Assembly (NCBI GenBank): GCA_977017575.1
Contig: CDRNVI010000065.1
Coordinates: 62,001-126,000 of the forward strand
DNA: 64,000 nt
Source: Paramoeba atlantica
Lineage: Eukaryota; Discosea
Direction: 5' to 3'
The notes under the pieces are model-generated. The model worked only from the letters and a program-made list of their open reading frames with translations. It made no database searches and had not been told where the DNA came from. Below are positions 38,484 to 48,564 of the stretch, in pieces (position 1 is the first letter of the stretch; each line of letters opens with the position of its first letter). The position numbers were made by a program, and so were the translations under genes.

Positions 38484-39311
38484 TTACATTTCAGAAAGCC
38501 AATGGCTCAATCGTCCCTTTAAAGAGCCTGCGTACATGTTACGCACACCCAACAAGAGAGACAGAGCAAGAATAATAAAATACATGATAAGAGTAAACGC
38601 TTCTAGCGAGACTAAGCCAACCATCGCTCGTGGCATAGGATATTGCGGAGGTGGTACTGACTTACTACAGCTGTACTGATCTTCTGCAAGTGTTACATTC
38701 AATGCTTTAGAGTGTGGATGATAATCGATCGGTATGGAGTGCACAAGATGACTTGTGGGAGGCTCTGTTGAAGGTGTTTTGCTTGCCATAAGCGTCAAGA
38801 GGCCCGAAACGCCATTCAAAAACATGTTTTTAAAACTTTCCGTCCCACGAAAGCCGGCATTTTGACACGACATCCAGAATCTTTCGGCAAAGCTACTTGT
38901 TATGTTCAAGTATACCGATTGGACACGAGGATCAGGACCACTGTCGGGCACGTATGAACGGATTGATACAAAATCGGACTGGTTTGGGGAACATGTAAAG
39001 CTGCACCACATACGCTTCATAGCAATGGAACAAGCGTCACAGCCTGCCAGAGTGGCTTGTAAAACAATAAAATTTGTAGCCATAGCGTGATACTGGCCTT
39101 CACTGCAGCATACTTGCTGGCCTTGCTGAAACGTGTCACATGCCTGTGTGATATTCCACGTAGCTGTGAGCGTGCTTGCGTTCGGGGCGTAGTGCGCACC
39201 AGGCACAGGCCCATCAGCAAAAGGGGGTGGTCGCATAACGCATGCACCCCGAAATCTCACCCCGTTGAGAAATAGCACATAAGCTACAGTGACGCCGATC
39301 GGTGAGAACAT
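38484..39311 (-). CDS. Free-standing NPC1 N-terminal (sterol-binding-type) domain with one membrane anchor
   Basis: The protein has 275 residues. It has a signal peptide (FSPIGVTVAYVLFLNGVRFRG), then a Cys-rich lumenal domain that follows the NPC1 N-terminal domain. Landmarks are QQVCCSEGQYHAM (the CC-x-x-x-Q of NPC1), LAGCDACSIAMKRMWCSFTC and SPNQSDFVSI. It ends in a proline-rich hinge (PPPQYPMP) and one membrane segment (LEAFTLIMYFIILALSLLLG), the equivalent of NPC1 TM1. The full NPC1 protein has about 1,280 residues with 13 membrane segments. Here the sterol-sensing domain and the rest are absent. The start ATG follows the family's signal peptide rule; a TTG lies 15 bases upstream. Confidence 0.8.
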   Translation of the reverse strand: MFSPIGVTVAYVLFLNGVRFRGACVMRPPPFADGPVPGAHYAPNASTLTATWNITQACDTFQQGQQVCCSEGQYHAMATNFIVLQATLAGCDACSIAMKRMWCSFTCSPNQSDFVSIRSYVPDSGPDPRVQSVYLNITSSFAERFWMSCQNAGFRGTESFKNMFLNGVSGLLTLMASKTPSTEPPTSHLVHSIPIDYHPHSKALNVTLAEDQYSCSKSVPPPQYPMPRAMVGLVSLEAFTLIMYFIILALSLLLGVRNMYAGSLKGRLSHWLSEM

Positions 39312-39391
39312 TTTCAGAATTGTCAAAGGTATTGAATATCAGAAACAGACTATTTGTAGCCCCCGGATCCCATTAAACAGACTACTTATGC

Positions 39392-39415
39392 CTGAGGTGA
39401 AAAAAAGAAAAATGA
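39392..39415 (-). promoter_or_regulatory. Long T tract and CACCTCAG acceptor before NPC1-like gene
   Basis: On the minus strand CATTTTTCTTTTTTTCACCTCAG is an excellent 3' splice site, about 80 bases before the ATG at 39311. A weaker ACAAATAG lies closer. Confidence 0.5.
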
Positions 39416-39485
39416 CAATGAGAACGAACGGTTTTAGATACGAAGGGGTACAAAGATGGTGTTTTATAAATAAGATAGTGTATAC

Positions 39486-41645
39486 TCATGACGTGTCAAA
39501 AGCGGCATTTTCATGCACATGTGATGGACATTCACATAATCCATCCCCCTCCAGTAGTGGGATGGGAAATAATGCCAGAAACATACGTCGTACGACCCGC
39601 TCGACATCAACTTTAGTATCTTGATCATCACACTCAACTTTCTGCAGGTTAGTAATCGTAACGTTTCCCCCTTTTTCGTGTCGAAATGTCATCTCGCCCG
39701 TACGGTAATCCAGTTGGACGCCTTGAAAGTGTTGTGAGAGAAAATGATGAGCAGATTGCATTCGGAAAGACATATCCAATTCTGACTGAATATCTCCCAC
39801 CTGCAACTTTTCCAAGTGATGCAGTTGGAGTAAAGTGATACACACTGCATTCGCTATGACATCAGTATGTTTGGACATATTCCACTTGACGACCAGATTG
39901 TTTTCCGACGAATTGGTTACAGTATTCAACTCAACTATTATTGCTTTTGCGACGACGATTTTATGTTCGATATTGCCACGATGGTCAAAAACTGTATCTC
40001 CAATAGCGCTGTTTTCCGAATGCAGAATACAATTTTGAAAAGTGTTACACAGATGACTGTAAACGTCTCGAAGACTGATGGATTCGTCAACAGGAATACG
40101 CATACCGCAGTGTAGACGAGCCGTTCGCAGTCCACTGTAAATCTCCAAATCTCCTCTATTCACTAATTCCAGTGTTCCATCCGCTTGTGTGATGAGAATG
40201 GCATCCCTTGTAATGGACGTACTCGCGTGGTTTAACTCAGAGGCCAAAGTGCCAAGCGCAGACGCGTGGTTGGTCGCGCGTAACGGAATGCAGATCGGTT
40301 TAGTATTCAGTGTTGTAAGGGCAGTCAATGGACGGCTAGAAAAGTCTGAATTAAGCCTCTCGGAAAGCTTGGCCATAGCTTCGGAATGCCCATGAACTAA
40401 AATTACATGCTGAAGAGTAGGCAGACTCTGGATAAAATCATGCGTTTGAGCATAGTCACTGTGGGCGCTGAAACTCACGGTGTGAATCGTTTCCATTCGA
40501 AGAGGAAGCACACGACCGTCCTCCCCGTTTATTTCTTTAGGATGAGACATAATACTTTTTGCAAAGGTTCCTTCGACGCTGTATCCAGCGAGGATAACTC
40601 CATTGCGCCTATCGATACACCATCGTTCAAAAAGTTGTCGGCTTACACCACTTTGCAACATACCAGGACTGGCAAGTACAACACAAGGACCAAAGTCGTG
40701 AAAATTAGACAAATCCTTTAAACACGTAATGTATTTAAAGTCAAACGGATTATCGGTACCATGTTTAATATTCTCATTCATCTGAAAGCGATAAGTTTCA
40801 TAAAAAGCACTGCAGCGCTTAGACATGGAAGAAATAAAGTAAATTGGAACACTACGTAGCTCCTCGTGTTGCTCCCAATATTCATCTAACAGAAGTAAAA
40901 GCTCCTGTGCGCGTCCAAGTGCGAAAACCGGGACAAGACACTTGCCTTTGCGAGGACTCTGTATGACTTCTGTGACCCAATTTAGAAACTTCGCCTCTCT
41001 ATCTTCGCGAGATTCATGTATCTGAATTCCGTATGTACTTTCAACTATGAGCACATCGGGACAATGTGGAGGAGTCTCTGCCCCAACAAGATGTCGATCA
41101 GGATAACGGCTGTAATCCCCTGTGTACAAGATTTTTGCGCCCCCAATTTCTACGAGAAACATGGCGGCACCAAGGACGTGTCCCGCATTGTATGCAGTAA
41201 AACAAATCCCTCCACAAGCTTCTCTTTTGTGGTAATGAGTAGTCTGTACTACTTCCATAGTGTTGTCTAGCCATTGCGACTTTACTAGTTCCGAAGAGTT
41301 CGGACTTACTCTCATGAAATCCAACATTACCTTTCTATATATTGCTTTCGTTGGGTGCGTCATAAAAACTTTGCCTTCGAAATTAGTAGCGTTACACAAG
41401 TATGGAAGAGCACCACAATGATCCAAGTGAAAATGAGTTACTAAAACCAGGTCAATGGACCCACAGTTCAGATTGTCAAGAATAGGAAGGCTATCAAGTC
41501 CCATTCGCGCTGGGTGTAAGCCGCAATCAAACATAACACGCTTTCCTTTAAAGGTCACTACCACGCACGAACGACCCACTTCGCCCCCTGACCCCAAAGG
41601 CAAAACCTCAACGCTATCCAACGTGTCGGACGTCAATAATTCCAT
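39486..41645 (-). CDS. CPSF3: Cleavage and polyadenylation endonuclease CPSF73/Ysh1
   Basis: The protein has 719 residues from the ATG at 41645. It is the metallo-beta-lactamase nuclease that cuts pre-mRNA before polyadenylation. The zinc-binding motif HFHLDH is at residues 71-76, the same position as in human CPSF73. Later motifs are AGHVLGAAMFLVEI, YTGDYSR, the beta-CASP parts VFALGRAQELLLLL and ASPGMLQSG, and HTVSFSAHSDY with VHGHSEAM. The C-terminal 250 residues carry the CPSF73-100-C region. The frame extends to 41747 without an earlier ATG that fits the family. An acceptor (GATTCAG) lies 11 bases before the start. Confidence 0.95.
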   Translation of the reverse strand: MELLTSDTLDSVEVLPLGSGGEVGRSCVVVTFKGKRVMFDCGLHPARMGLDSLPILDNLNCGSIDLVLVTHFHLDHCGALPYLCNATNFEGKVFMTHPTKAIYRKVMLDFMRVSPNSSELVKSQWLDNTMEVVQTTHYHKREACGGICFTAYNAGHVLGAAMFLVEIGGAKILYTGDYSRYPDRHLVGAETPPHCPDVLIVESTYGIQIHESREDREAKFLNWVTEVIQSPRKGKCLVPVFALGRAQELLLLLDEYWEQHEELRSVPIYFISSMSKRCSAFYETYRFQMNENIKHGTDNPFDFKYITCLKDLSNFHDFGPCVVLASPGMLQSGVSRQLFERWCIDRRNGVILAGYSVEGTFAKSIMSHPKEINGEDGRVLPLRMETIHTVSFSAHSDYAQTHDFIQSLPTLQHVILVHGHSEAMAKLSERLNSDFSSRPLTALTTLNTKPICIPLRATNHASALGTLASELNHASTSITRDAILITQADGTLELVNRGDLEIYSGLRTARLHCGMRIPVDESISLRDVYSHLCNTFQNCILHSENSAIGDTVFDHRGNIEHKIVVAKAIIVELNTVTNSSENNLVVKWNMSKHTDVIANAVCITLLQLHHLEKLQVGDIQSELDMSFRMQSAHHFLSQHFQGVQLDYRTGEMTFRHEKGGNVTITNLQKVECDDQDTKVDVERVVRRMFLALFPIPLLEGDGLCECPSHVHENAAFDTS

Positions 41646-41656
41646 TGTCATGCTCA

Positions 41657-41693
41657 CTGAATCATTAGTAATATAAGAGGCGTAACAAACAAG
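41657..41693 (-). promoter_or_regulatory. Pyrimidine tract and GATTCAG acceptor before CPSF73
   Basis: On the minus strand a tract with GTTTTCTTGTTTGTTACGCC leads to ACTAATGATTCAG, 11 bases before the ATG at 41645. Confidence 0.5.
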
Positions 41694-41891
41694 AAAACCT
41701 ACGAATATCAAAATGACATATTCAAAGTAGAACCACCAATAAAGCAACCGACTTCCTTTTAAAATATTTCAATCGTTTATGTAACCTACGAAAAAATAAG
41801 AATGCAAGAGGATTTACCTATTTTTATGTTTTTTTACCTCTTTGTATGTGAGCCGATTTGTCTAAACAGTCAGTAAGAACTAGACATAATT

Positions 41892-42380
41892 TTAAGCCCG
41901 GCTGCGCATGACCCGATTTTGCTTGCGTGTGAAATAAATATTAAGGTCCAATGGCTCTGTTACTCCAATTGTACGAGACTGATCGGTACCTCGGAATGTA
42001 TAAATCGCATGTAGGCCCATGGCTTTGTTAGGTACAGTTACAAGTGCATAGTGTACCGGATTCCTCACTGAAGACTTGATCGCTTTGTGTATACGAATAG
42101 AAAGTGGTCGATAGCTACTAAAAAGTGCTTGAAGCTCAGAGCGCTTCGTTGAGCTGTGCACTGTACAATGTATGGTGAAAGAACGAGTTTTGTCTTTGAA
42201 TTGTCTCTCATCCTTAAGGTTATTTTTCAGTTTGGGAGATTTTGAGTCCATTGTCCGTTCCTTTGTTTTTTTTCTGTCGTTCATGATGTCGTAAATGTCG
42301 GATTCGTCGCTGGAAACGTCATCTCCCACAGTTAGCGGTTTCCCCCATATGGCTTTAAGTTCATCTTCTCGGTTGCTCAT
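41892..42380 (-). CDS. Divergent RRM protein, 162 aa
   Basis: The protein has 162 residues from the ATG at 42380. After an acidic, charged first 60 residues it has one divergent RRM. RNP2-like SFTIHCTVHS is at about residue 68, helix SELQALFSSY follows, and RNP1-like HYALVTVPNKAMGLHAIYTF is near 110-130. The usual glycine of RNP1 is missing, so RNA binding may be weak or altered. A possible link to ribosome biogenesis is suggested only by the family. The frame opens with a TTG at 42407; an acceptor (GATATTAG) lies 14 bases before the ATG. Confidence 0.55.
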   Translation of the reverse strand: MSNREDELKAIWGKPLTVGDDVSSDESDIYDIMNDRKKTKERTMDSKSPKLKNNLKDERQFKDKTRSFTIHCTVHSSTKRSELQALFSSYRPLSIRIHKAIKSSVRNPVHYALVTVPNKAMGLHAIYTFRGTDQSRTIGVTEPLDLNIYFTRKQNRVMRSRA

Positions 42381-42574
42381 TGTTGTTGACAAACTAATAT
42401 CCGTCAAAAAGCATATTAAAAAGCATATTGTGTACTGCAGGGTCAGATACTATATAACCAATATACTGTACTTATAGGGTACAGTATAGTAGTAACGAGT
42501 CCAGATTCTAGAAAAGGGGTTGAAAGGTTTACCTTTTTAAAAGAGCACAAAGGAAAAAACATTAAAAAATACTT

Positions 42575-45500
42575 TTAGAAAGAGTTCTCCAATTCTTCGC
42601 GTAGAAACCATTTATGTCGACAAAGCTGCACCTCTCGCCTAACTGGTCGTTTCTTGTCAAACAAAAATCTTTCCGTCTCACGTAGAACAAGGTCACGCAG
42701 GGAAAGTGTTTGATCGCAGAGGTGTGGAGGCTCAATTTTTTCGTCAACAATCTCTTTCCCGTCCTTGTTCACAGTCAGGCTGTGTTCTACCTCTCGCCAT
42801 GCTTCGGAAGAATTGTTCACGCTTTTGGTGGAGAGAAGATCTGCAAGCAAAGTTAATGAACGAAAAGAGCTTATTCTGCTGTCCATTTCGATGGATGACA
42901 TAACACTTTTAGAATCCAACTTGCTGTGTTGACATGAAAAAAGAAGCACACTTATTAAATTCGTTAAATTTTCTTCTATATGCTGAAACGGCAGTTCGTT
43001 CAAAAGCTCCTGAAGTATACCCAAGCACGACCTTTCAAGCTGCGCTTTCGTGATCTCGTGCTTGAGGGCACCCTGAGGTGCATCACTGGTTGCTTCGCAT
43101 CTTGGAATGTGAGTCTTTCGATCTCCAGATAGCACTGACGATTTGGGAGACAGAAGGCAAGAACGTAGAAAGTAAAGAAGCCCGTCAAAAAGCAAGGTCG
43201 ATTGAGCCTTCCATTGACTGGGGCCTAATTCAGAGGCCAAGAAGCACACGAACAATAACATTCCAGGGAAATGGTTGCTAATTTCGTGCTTGCGACCGGC
43301 AAACGTTGCGTATAAATTCAGCAATCGTAGCAAAACTTCATACAAAAATGTGTTTAACTGCTCTTGGCATTCGCTATCAGAAAGTCGTATTCCATGACAA
43401 TGATGTAGCCATGCATCATGACGGCTACAGGCGATTGTCAGACCCTGAATTACGTCTTCACATTTATCGAACTTACTCGATACTATCAATCGAGTTAAGT
43501 TTTCGAGAACAATATCAAGGATTTCATTCCCTACAGAGACACAGTTGTGCATAAAAAATGCTTTTGCTACCGATGCGTGAATCGCGGAACTCAAAGACAT
43601 AAATTGACGGTCACAGTGAGATGGGTCACCGGACGATGAAAACCACGATGAAGGAAAATCAATTTTCCTTCGTACGTAGACCCCTAAAGCATTCTTATCT
43701 TTGACAGTCTCCAGTGCAGCGCACAACTCCACACAAAGTAGAGAAGGAACAATCGATGTTAACAATAACACGTCTTCCCTGTTTTGAGGAATAATGTCAC
43801 TGCATTCTGTCATCACATAACTTAAGTTTTCTACGCATGAACTATTTGATAAAGTGACTTCCCCATGCTGAATCGAAGTTTGGGATTCAAGAGAAGCGAG
43901 TCGCTGTCCAGAACGCAACACGAGGCTTAAGAGTTTTATCCACATATTTGTATCGTGTGAATCAGAATATCCGCTGTCTTTCCTTTCTCGGAATAATGGC
44001 TCACCGACTTCACTCAATAAACGATTTGCACTGCATATATTGGTTGCGCAGAATGCATGAGCAAGACATAAAAACTTTTCCAAAGAGATCGATTGGCTTT
44101 TCGCACGAACAGAACTAGAGATAGCTTGTATACAAGAGAATAAAGCAGCAGTAATGTTTTCCGTCGATGGTACAGGATTCGAATCAGGATCCAAGCTGTT
44201 CTCCATTATTCGGGTGCTTCCAGGCGCTTCACCCCATTTAGCATACGAGCCTTGACGATACACGTCAAGCACTTTCTGCGTTGCCTTTAATAAATGATTT
44301 AAGAGATGAGGCAGACAACCTTTTGCAGTAAGAGGCAAAAGTTCTGAAACGATACGAATGAAGTTAACAGTTGGAAACTGAGTCGTTGTACTCAAAGCAT
44401 TTCGTGCATAAGAAACGTCGAGCTGCACAATCGAGAGGAGACCATGCAAAATACGCTCTTTGTAAGGATCTGATGAAAACACTTCAGAGACCAATGCTAT
44501 AGATACTGGTGGAAAATTCGCTTCGCGCTTTTCGCATTTGATGGAGTTAAATAACATGGAGTTACTTTGTGCGTCGTGCGAATGTTCACTCTCAGCGATA
44601 CCTTCACGGGTAAAGTGATCAGAGGAAAAATATACTCTGAGCCACATGGGAACCAAAATATTTACCAACAGAGAAGATTGAGGGGTAATCCACCCATGAG
44701 TCAAACTGGACAACACCGCAGAGGCCGAAGGCACATCAGCTACTGTGAAATAAAATGAGCACACGATAACGAACAATTTGGTGAGAATTAGACGCAAAGA
44801 ACAACTCATAAATAGATGTGACGTGTCGCCCTGCACTCGAACGAAAGTGTTATCGGAGAGGTTAACTTGTGTTTCCAATGTAACACTTAGTGCTTCAATG
44901 TCAGTAGATACGGGCTCGTTATTCGCAAGAGCGCGGCAAGACGGAGCCTCTAAAAACTTCTGTGAATCCAAGAATGAGGCAAGTACAATCACACACTTGG
45001 CGCCATTGCTCATTAAATTTCGCGATAAAGTCGGACATTCGCTCGCAAAGATACAATGGATAAAGCTTATCACGTTTCTGAAGTACTGGCATAAATCCGT
45101 AGGGGAAGCATATACAGCGCTACGCACCATGCTAAGAAGATTGGCGTATATTTCTGTCGCATATTCAACCCTTCGAAGGTGCATGAGTCTCTCACGCTCC
45201 CCAAAAGAATTGTTTTGAAGAGAGGACCGAATTATTCCACCCTCCTTATGGTGAGACTGCAGTACAGCATCGATTTGAGCGTAGCAAAACAATATCAGGC
45301 GTGACTTTGACTCCAAAAAAGATTCGATTAATGCTAAATCAATAGAAAGAGCATGTATTTCGGATTGATTTAACACAGTAATATTTCGATTAAAATCGTC
45401 ATCAGTCGTAAAATCGCGGTCTACATGAAACTTAGTAACATTCCTGAAGAAGGGCTCCAATACGAATCTTTTAGTTAAGTAGTTCAGCGTCTTGTCGCTC

Positions 45501-47143
45501 TTGGATCTTTCATACACAAAGCTTCCTATTGCTTTTATGACACGCAAAGTTTCGAATTTGAGTGCATTGCGTTCGCTACCAACGCACTGGTGAAGTTCCT
45601 CTCGTAAAGCTTGAATAATTTCACTTAAGAGTAACAAGGATGTGTCTTCGGTACTCATCGCATCAGAGTCTAAATGTGATAGTGCCTCGAAATATTGATC
45701 TGTTCGCATCGCTTGGACGAAAATGTCGCGCATGACTTCCAGGACTTGTAGTTTCGTATCCTCAATGGCAGAAGACAATTTCTCAAGAAGAAAAGGAATG
45801 CTAATTTTTATAAATCTTGGATGTATCAACAATTCTTGGAGGCTTTCCTGTAGTTTTATTGAGTCAACGACAGGAAGCGTTGGACGTGTGATGGAGTAGA
45901 ATTCTAGTGGCGAAGATATTGACTGGAAGGTGTTTTCATCCACGTTAGTAGATTTCGTGGGTTCATCTTCACGTGACGTTACGTTTTCTTGTGGTTTTTT
46001 AAAGTCAATGGGAAAGTAGCAAGAAAAACTGTCAAAGAAGTCCATATCTAGCGCATCATCTCCCGATTGATTTTTCCAAAACGCAATAATTCGGTTTACT
46101 CTTTCAAAAAGATGAAAAAGGGTAACAACATTGAATGGATCGCGCTCTCCATCCACACACTTCAGAAATTTGGGCACGAACGTGGCAGGGTGAACAAGTG
46201 GAGATAGTTGTTTAAAGTACTCGGCAATATCGCATGCGACAATTTGGGATGAAACGTTCAATGAAAAAGAAGATTCACCTATATCAAGAAAAGGAATCTC
46301 GATCATGCCGTTTTCCGAAACATGTGACTGGTGAATGTCTCCCACAATTTCTGCGTGTGCTTCGTCGGAAAAATATCCGAGAAGAAAGAACTTCCGAAAA
46401 AGGTCGTAAATTTGACGTCGAAGTCTTAATCGAGAATATTCCAATCGTGTCTCGGATGCAATCCTGACTAATATAGATGACACATCAGTAAGTCTGAGCC
46501 ATCCTCGTCCTTGCCGTTCTGAAAATGAACAAACTTCATCGATTTGAATCAGCAGAACATGCAAGGCGTGTATAACACTCTCTATTGTATCATAATCTTT
46601 CATGCGCGAAAGAAGAAATTCCAGCAAATTACGTCGAGCAAGATTGCTTCTCCAAATCCTCTTTTCAAAACTTTTATAAAGTTCAGCGTTATCCCTGAAA
46701 TGATCACATGATGATAGCTGACCAAAACCATGTGCAAGTCGAATGGCTTGTCCAAGTACATCTGTGGCACGTGAACGAATGGAGCAATCTTGATGAGTTA
46801 AATATGACTCAAGTGCTTGCACCATACAGAAAAGGCAATTTTCTCCTAGTTGTTCCAGGTCCATATTGTGAGAGTAATTCTTCTCGTTTTCAGTCATGTA
46901 TTCTACAATAAAGTGACCCAATGTTTTAGTTCTGCAAGCGAAATTCTTACTGAAATCATCTTTCGAGTTGGAAAGCTTTGACGAAGAATCCGCATTGTTT
47001 TCAGATTTCGATCTCGACATAAATGCCCTTCTCGACAAAAGTTTGTCAAAAAAATCTGTCAGAGAAAGGGAATCGGACGGGCCGAGAGTACAGTATTCAT
47101 TAAGAGAGGAGCCGAACGTGCCGACTGGTGTTTCTGTGGTCAT
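42575..47143 (-). CDS. MMS19: MMS19 homologue (cytosolic Fe-S targeting factor)
   Basis: The protein has 1,522 residues and is an alpha-solenoid with HEAT-like repeats throughout. The N-terminal region contains MVQALESYLTHQDCSIRSRATDVLGQAIRL, which matches the MMS19 'LGxYLTSxDxxxRSRAxxLLSEVL' block. The C-terminus ends ERFLFDKKRPVRREVQLCRH, the typical MMS19 end. Human MMS19 has about 1,030 residues, so this one is longer by some 490, mostly in acidic linkers. MMS19 is the late component of the cytosolic Fe-S assembly machinery that hands clusters to XPD, polymerases and helicases. The start is an ATG with TTTTCTAG about 45 bases upstream. Confidence 0.75.
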   Translation of the reverse strand: MTTETPVGTFGSSLNEYCTLGPSDSLSLTDFFDKLLSRRAFMSRSKSENNADSSSKLSNSKDDFSKNFACRTKTLGHFIVEYMTENEKNYSHNMDLEQLGENCLFCMVQALESYLTHQDCSIRSRATDVLGQAIRLAHGFGQLSSCDHFRDNAELYKSFEKRIWRSNLARRNLLEFLLSRMKDYDTIESVIHALHVLLIQIDEVCSFSERQGRGWLRLTDVSSILVRIASETRLEYSRLRLRRQIYDLFRKFFLLGYFSDEAHAEIVGDIHQSHVSENGMIEIPFLDIGESSFSLNVSSQIVACDIAEYFKQLSPLVHPATFVPKFLKCVDGERDPFNVVTLFHLFERVNRIIAFWKNQSGDDALDMDFFDSFSCYFPIDFKKPQENVTSREDEPTKSTNVDENTFQSISSPLEFYSITRPTLPVVDSIKLQESLQELLIHPRFIKISIPFLLEKLSSAIEDTKLQVLEVMRDIFVQAMRTDQYFEALSHLDSDAMSTEDTSLLLLSEIIQALREELHQCVGSERNALKFETLRVIKAIGSFVYERSKSDKTLNYLTKRFVLEPFFRNVTKFHVDRDFTTDDDFNRNITVLNQSEIHALSIDLALIESFLESKSRLILFCYAQIDAVLQSHHKEGGIIRSSLQNNSFGERERLMHLRRVEYATEIYANLLSMVRSAVYASPTDLCQYFRNVISFIHCIFASECPTLSRNLMSNGAKCVIVLASFLDSQKFLEAPSCRALANNEPVSTDIEALSVTLETQVNLSDNTFVRVQGDTSHLFMSCSLRLILTKLFVIVCSFYFTVADVPSASAVLSSLTHGWITPQSSLLVNILVPMWLRVYFSSDHFTREGIAESEHSHDAQSNSMLFNSIKCEKREANFPPVSIALVSEVFSSDPYKERILHGLLSIVQLDVSYARNALSTTTQFPTVNFIRIVSELLPLTAKGCLPHLLNHLLKATQKVLDVYRQGSYAKWGEAPGSTRIMENSLDPDSNPVPSTENITAALFSCIQAISSSVRAKSQSISLEKFLCLAHAFCATNICSANRLLSEVGEPLFRERKDSGYSDSHDTNMWIKLLSLVLRSGQRLASLESQTSIQHGEVTLSNSSCVENLSYVMTECSDIIPQNREDVLLLTSIVPSLLCVELCAALETVKDKNALGVYVRRKIDFPSSWFSSSGDPSHCDRQFMSLSSAIHASVAKAFFMHNCVSVGNEILDIVLENLTRLIVSSKFDKCEDVIQGLTIACSRHDAWLHHCHGIRLSDSECQEQLNTFLYEVLLRLLNLYATFAGRKHEISNHFPGMLLFVCFLASELGPSQWKAQSTLLFDGLLYFLRSCLLSPKSSVLSGDRKTHIPRCEATSDAPQGALKHEITKAQLERSCLGILQELLNELPFQHIEENLTNLISVLLFSCQHSKLDSKSVMSSIEMDSRISSFRSLTLLADLLSTKSVNNSSEAWREVEHSLTVNKDGKEIVDEKIEPPHLCDQTLSLRDLVLRETERFLFDKKRPVRREVQLCRHKWFLREELENSF

Positions 47144-47556
47144 GCCAATAGCAGAAAATTACGGTCACGGTTAAAACTGATCTAGAAAAGTTCTCCCCAT
47201 AGACCACAAAATAGCAACCACAAATAATACAAGGATGTATTTACAACCTTCTGAACGTTGTCACAATATTTCACTGAATATCCCGTTTGTTAATAAACAG
47301 TTTTTCGAAAACATGACCTTGTACAACGAGAACGCATCAACGGAAAAGAACTGAGGGTTTACAAGAAAATCGACGAAAAAATAATAGGATGTCGACCACA
47401 TTCGACAGAATGCACATTTGTGCTGTTCTTATAGAAAAGATAACGTACTTAAATAGTAAGGAGCACTCTACGAAACGTTCTTTGATCTATACTGCGCTAA
47501 CCACAAAACTAATAGGGTCGTAAGCTATTTTCGTTTTCATTTTTCCACCAAAGCAA
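47144..47556. other. Intergenic, no gene seen
   Basis: Spacer of ordinary AT-rich composition containing the MMS19 leader. Nothing else was recognised. Confidence 0.45.
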
Positions 47557-48351
47557 TTATACTCCATGCAGTTGTTCTTCCTCATCCAATAACGCCAACT
47601 GATCAAAATAGCTACGCAAAACGTCGACCTCGATATTGTCCTCCCATTGAGTGCGTATAATTTTTTTGTATGGTATCACTCGGGTGTAGTCCACGTCACT
47701 TAAAGCTTGTTGTGCCTCAAGCTCTTCTTTGTGAACTCGAGGAATTGACGACAATGATATCCCGTCGGTCTCGGCATAAAACATTTCTTTCCCGTCCGGA
47801 ATAGTGGAATCCGAATGAACTTGAAAAATTCTCTTGTACTGCGATTTGTGTTTCAGCGTGGAATGTGCAGCAATTTGGAAGCCTATCCGTTCCTGAATCG
47901 TATACATAGCGGTACTATCCTTCATGATTGAGGGATTAACAAACACTTCAACTCTCAGTACCTTGCGCTGTGCATTAACCAATGTCTCATAGTAGTTCCG
48001 GACTGTAGATAATTTTTCCAAATCACCCTGAATTTGCATCCAGCGTAGACAGAACAAAAATTCCTCGGATATGGCCTGGGCAATATCACTATTCGTCGTT
48101 ACATCACGGTAGCGTTCCCAAAACACGGGAAGACTCAACCCTGCCACGTTCTGAAACTCGTGAAGAAAATTGTCCCCCATTGCAAACAGGAACTGGGCAT
48201 ATTCTGCCACCTCACTGCGAGGAAGTTCCACTGGAAATATATTTTCTGTAAACTTTGACTCGTACACTTGTACAGCTCTCGCAGGTGGGCTGTAATGTCG
48301 TAGAGAGGGCACTTTAAAAACTCGAAAGCTCCGTGCAAGGAAGCGATGCAT
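47557..48351 (-). CDS. Mitochondrial protein, possible divergent ATP synthase OSCP subunit
   Basis: The protein has 264 residues. The N-terminus MHRFLARSFRVFKVPSLRHY is a clear mitochondrial-type presequence. Then PPARAVQVYESKFTENIF resembles the mature OSCP start (PPVQVYGxxGRYAxALY). A helical block EEFLFCLRWMQIQGDLEKLS and YYETLVNAQRKVLRVEVFVN fits OSCP's 'nfl..La..grl..l..I...y..l' pattern. The last 100 residues do not match. OSCP links the F1 head to the stalk of ATP synthase. This is a tentative call. The acceptor (GTGATCAG) is about 37 bases before the ATG. Confidence 0.4.
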   Translation of the reverse strand: MHRFLARSFRVFKVPSLRHYSPPARAVQVYESKFTENIFPVELPRSEVAEYAQFLFAMGDNFLHEFQNVAGLSLPVFWERYRDVTTNSDIAQAISEEFLFCLRWMQIQGDLEKLSTVRNYYETLVNAQRKVLRVEVFVNPSIMKDSTAMYTIQERIGFQIAAHSTLKHKSQYKRIFQVHSDSTIPDGKEMFYAETDGISLSSIPRVHKEELEAQQALSDVDYTRVIPYKKIIRTQWEDNIEVDVLRSYFDQLALLDEEEQLHGV

Positions 48352-48564
48352 GAAAAAAAGAGCTCGGAAAGAAATCTACTGATCACTTGTTTTTACGAAA
48401 CGGAGAAAAAGAGTATAAATAGACGGTTGGTACAAGTAGAAAACTTGCGTTTCCGCACCAAAAATGTGAAGTCCTGTACATCAAGAATATACACCAGTAT
48501 TCCACTGCCACCTTTTAATACCCCTTTTCCCCCCTATCCCACAACCCCCCCCCCCCTTTTTTTT

